Shown here: positions 62,617 to 64,000 of the stretch, in pieces | How the letters are laid out: every line of letters starts with the position of its first letter | How positions within the stretch are numbered: the first letter of the stretch is position 1 | Source of the DNA: Paracoccaceae bacterium | GTDB lineage: Bacteria; Pseudomonadota; Alphaproteobacteria; Rhodobacterales; Rhodobacteraceae | Reading direction: 5' to 3' | Length of the DNA stretch: 64,000 nucleotides | Assembly: GCA_027489355.1 (NCBI GenBank) | Contig: JAIXZY010000035.1 | Span: 1 to 64,000 of the forward strand | Made by a program: the position numbers and the translations under genes | Notes under the pieces: model-generated | Databases searched by the model: none | What the model saw: the letters and a program-made list of their open reading frames with translations, nothing else | Told to the model about the DNA's origin: nothing

Positions 62617-64000
62617 GTGCGACTGAAGTCGCTTGCATCGCGCCTGTTCGTTCTTACCGGCGTAGCCATCGCGCCCGCGCTTGTGATTGCCGTTTCCACC
62701 GTTGTCTCGATCCAGAAGGAACGCACCGAGGACCTGCATGCCGATGCCAGGCGCAGTGCCGAACTGGTGATGATGGAGGTCGAACAGACTTTCGCCGGCA
62801 TCGAAGGCGTGATGCGGACTCTGGTCGCGGCGCCGGTGGTGCGGGGCGCCGATACCAGCGCCTGCTCGACCATGCTTGCCGAAACGGTCCGGGCAGTGGA
62901 GTTCATCTCTGCCCTCTACATCCTGGAGGAGGACGGCACGCTTCGCTGCGAGTCCGCCGCGTCCCCCGCGGCGGACTTCCGCGGCCAGAGCTTCTTTACC
63001 GAGGCGCTGGCCACCGGAAAAAGGATCACCGGCACCATGATTGACCAGGGGGATGGGGTGCCTCTGCTTCCTGTCGCCCTGCGGATCTCCGGCCATTCCC
63101 GCGACAGCGCAGCAGTGGTCGTTGCCTTTTTCGACCTGACATGGATGGAAACCAGCCTGCAGCGTCGCAGCCTGCCGACCGGCGGGGCGCTGACCATCGT
63201 CGACCGCTCTGGCACCGTGCTTGCAAGGGTTCCCCAGCCCGAAGAGTTCATCGGCACCAAGGTCCGCCCGGAAAACATGTATCTCTTGAATGAAAAGGAG
63301 CCCGGATCGGTCGAACTGGTCAGCAGCGACGGTACCAACCGGATCGTCGGCTACTTCCCGCCCGCGGCATCGCCCTCGGGCGTCTATGTCAGCGCCGGCT
63401 TCTCGACGGTGGAGGGCTACGCCGTGATGCGCGAGATCGCGCTGCAGTCGCTGGGCCTTGCGCTGCTGGGCACGGCACTGGCCTCGGTCCTGGCCTATTA
63501 CACGGCGAGCCACTTCATTGCCAGGCCAGTGGGCGTTCTGCTTGACACCATCGCCGACTGGCGCAGGGGCGACACGACCTCCCGGACCGGGATGAGCGCC
63601 GAGGACGGCGAAATGGGTGAGGCCGGCGCGGCGCTGGATGCCTTCATGTCCGAAGTGCTGGCCAACCGCGAAGCCCGGCAGAAGGCCGACGAGGCGCGCG
63701 ATCTGATGCGGGACGAGCTGGAGCATCGCGAGAAGAACCTGCTGGCCACGGTTCAGGCCATCGCACGCCAGACCTTCTCCCAGACCGGGACCGAGGACCG
63801 ACTGCGGGTCTTCTCGGACCGGCTGAACGCGATCAGCGAAGCGAACCGGCTTCTGAAACAGTCCGGCTGGCAAAGCACGCCTCTGCAGGACCTTATCCTG
63901 GGCGGCGTGTCGACCTTCGTGGGCGAGACTGTAGATCGGGTGGTCGTGCGGGGGCCGGACCTGGTCGTCAAGGGCAATGTCGCCACGGCCCTGGGCATGT
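62617..64000 (+). CDS. Membrane HWE-family sensor histidine kinase (3' end beyond the window)
   Basis: This gene is absent from the ORF track because it has no stop within the window. It starts at GTG 62617, 6 nt after GGGAGG. A first membrane helix (LFVLTGVAIAPALVIAVSTVV) is followed by a periplasmic sensor domain of about 240 residues resembling dCACHE/PAS folds (FISALYILEEDGTLRC, LTIVDRSGTVLARV). A second helix (SLGLALLGTALASVLAYYTA) and a HAMP-like linker come next. The HWE dimerisation motif ELEHREKNLLATVQAIARQTF lies near residue 367. The ATPase domain begins but is cut off. Confidence 0.9.
   Translation, partial: MRLKSLASRLFVLTGVAIAPALVIAVSTVVSIQKERTEDLHADARRSAELVMMEVEQTFAGIEGVMRTLVAAPVVRGADTSACSTMLAETVRAVEFISALYILEEDGTLRCESAASPAADFRGQSFFTEALATGKRITGTMIDQGDGVPLLPVALRISGHSRDSAAVVVAFFDLTWMETSLQRRSLPTGGALTIVDRSGTVLARVPQPEEFIGTKVRPENMYLLNEKEPGSVELVSSDGTNRIVGYFPPAASPSGVYVSAGFSTVEGYAVMREIALQSLGLALLGTALASVLAYYTASHFIARPVGVLLDTIADWRRGDTTSRTGMSAEDGEMGEAGAALDAFMSEVLANREARQKADEARDLMRDELEHREKNLLATVQAIARQTFSQTGTEDRLRVFSDRLNAISEANRLLKQSGWQSTPLQDLILGGVSTFVGETVDRVVVRGPDLVVKGNVATALGM

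Noticed and set aside
62506-63873. 455-codon minus-strand ORF
   Set aside because: It is the shadow of the plus-strand HWE kinase, whose frame carries membrane helices and the HWE motif.

Overview
The window is high-GC bacterial chromosome from an alphaproteobacterium of the order Rhodobacterales (Rhodobacter/Paracoccus-like). Indicators seen here are an fnrL-type regulator divergent from hemN, a Paracoccus-like soluble cytochrome c550/c2, a membrane-anchored cytochrome cy/c552, an SDHAF4-type succinate dehydrogenase assembly factor and a 4-TM FtsK. The genus cannot be fixed from sequence reading alone. No rRNA, tRNA, CRISPR array, prophage or insertion sequence was found. Coding density is high, with about 70 genes in short operons on both strands.

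Layout. 1-9.6 kb holds the tail of a lytic transglycosylase, rsmB, a small SDHAF4 gene missing from the ORF track, a cupin, dapB, rbfA-glycosidase-truB, an esterase/TetR pair with two operator copies, and rplT-rpmI. 9.6-16.6 kb holds pyk, an N-formylglutamate amidohydrolase, DUF1244, an aminotransferase and ftsK. 16.8-20.5 kb holds a kinase fused to a roadblock-like domain, an acyltransferase and dadA; these lie between ftsK and lolA, which I recall as neighbours in relatives. 20.7-27.2 kb holds lolA, an SLT lipoprotein, hspQ, an STAS/RsbW pair, gamma-glutamyltransferase, msrC, a homocysteine methyltransferase and an RluA-type synthase.

27.4-34.4 kb is the most distinctive accessory region. 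A minus-strand run reads di-iron hydroxylase, Rieske ferredoxin, then RbsA/RbsC/RbsB-like ABC transporter genes. Behind it lie a LacI-type regulator and a divergent PanB-like enzyme. Three sites sharing a GTGAGGC half-site lie upstream of the hydroxylase operon, lacI and the panB-like gene, suggesting one regulon that imports and oxidises an unknown polyol or sugar-like compound.

34.6-47 kb holds fnrL/hemN with an FNR box between them, a glycosyltransferase, the peptide transporter yejABEF (yejB interrupted by an in-frame TAG), a membrane cytochrome c, pheA, an SRPBCC protein and nudC. 47-53.3 kb holds a CpdB-like phosphoesterase, a HAD phosphatase, phhB-GST, a FemAB-like protein, a GDPD and RidA. 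53.5-57.3 kb looks like a nitrosative-stress neighbourhood: cytochrome c, DUF4202, a Dnr-type Crp/Fnr regulator, NsrR with a candidate operator, and nitronate monooxygenase. 57.3-64 kb holds 5-FCL, a LysR regulator divergent from DoxX, glutathionyl-hydroquinone reductase and a hydrolase, AhpD-like and Tat-exported cyclase genes, and the 5' part of an HWE histidine kinase that the ORF track does not list.

Several short intergenic motifs recur: (a) a GTCCAC/GTGGACA palindrome followed 27-28 nt later by CTTGRYYGYGGG, four copies; (b) a GTAGGGTGGGCG inverted repeat, three copies; (c) a GGATATTTGGAGAAG element just after stop codons, two copies; (d) a double palindrome GACTTTTC-N3-GAAAAGTC.
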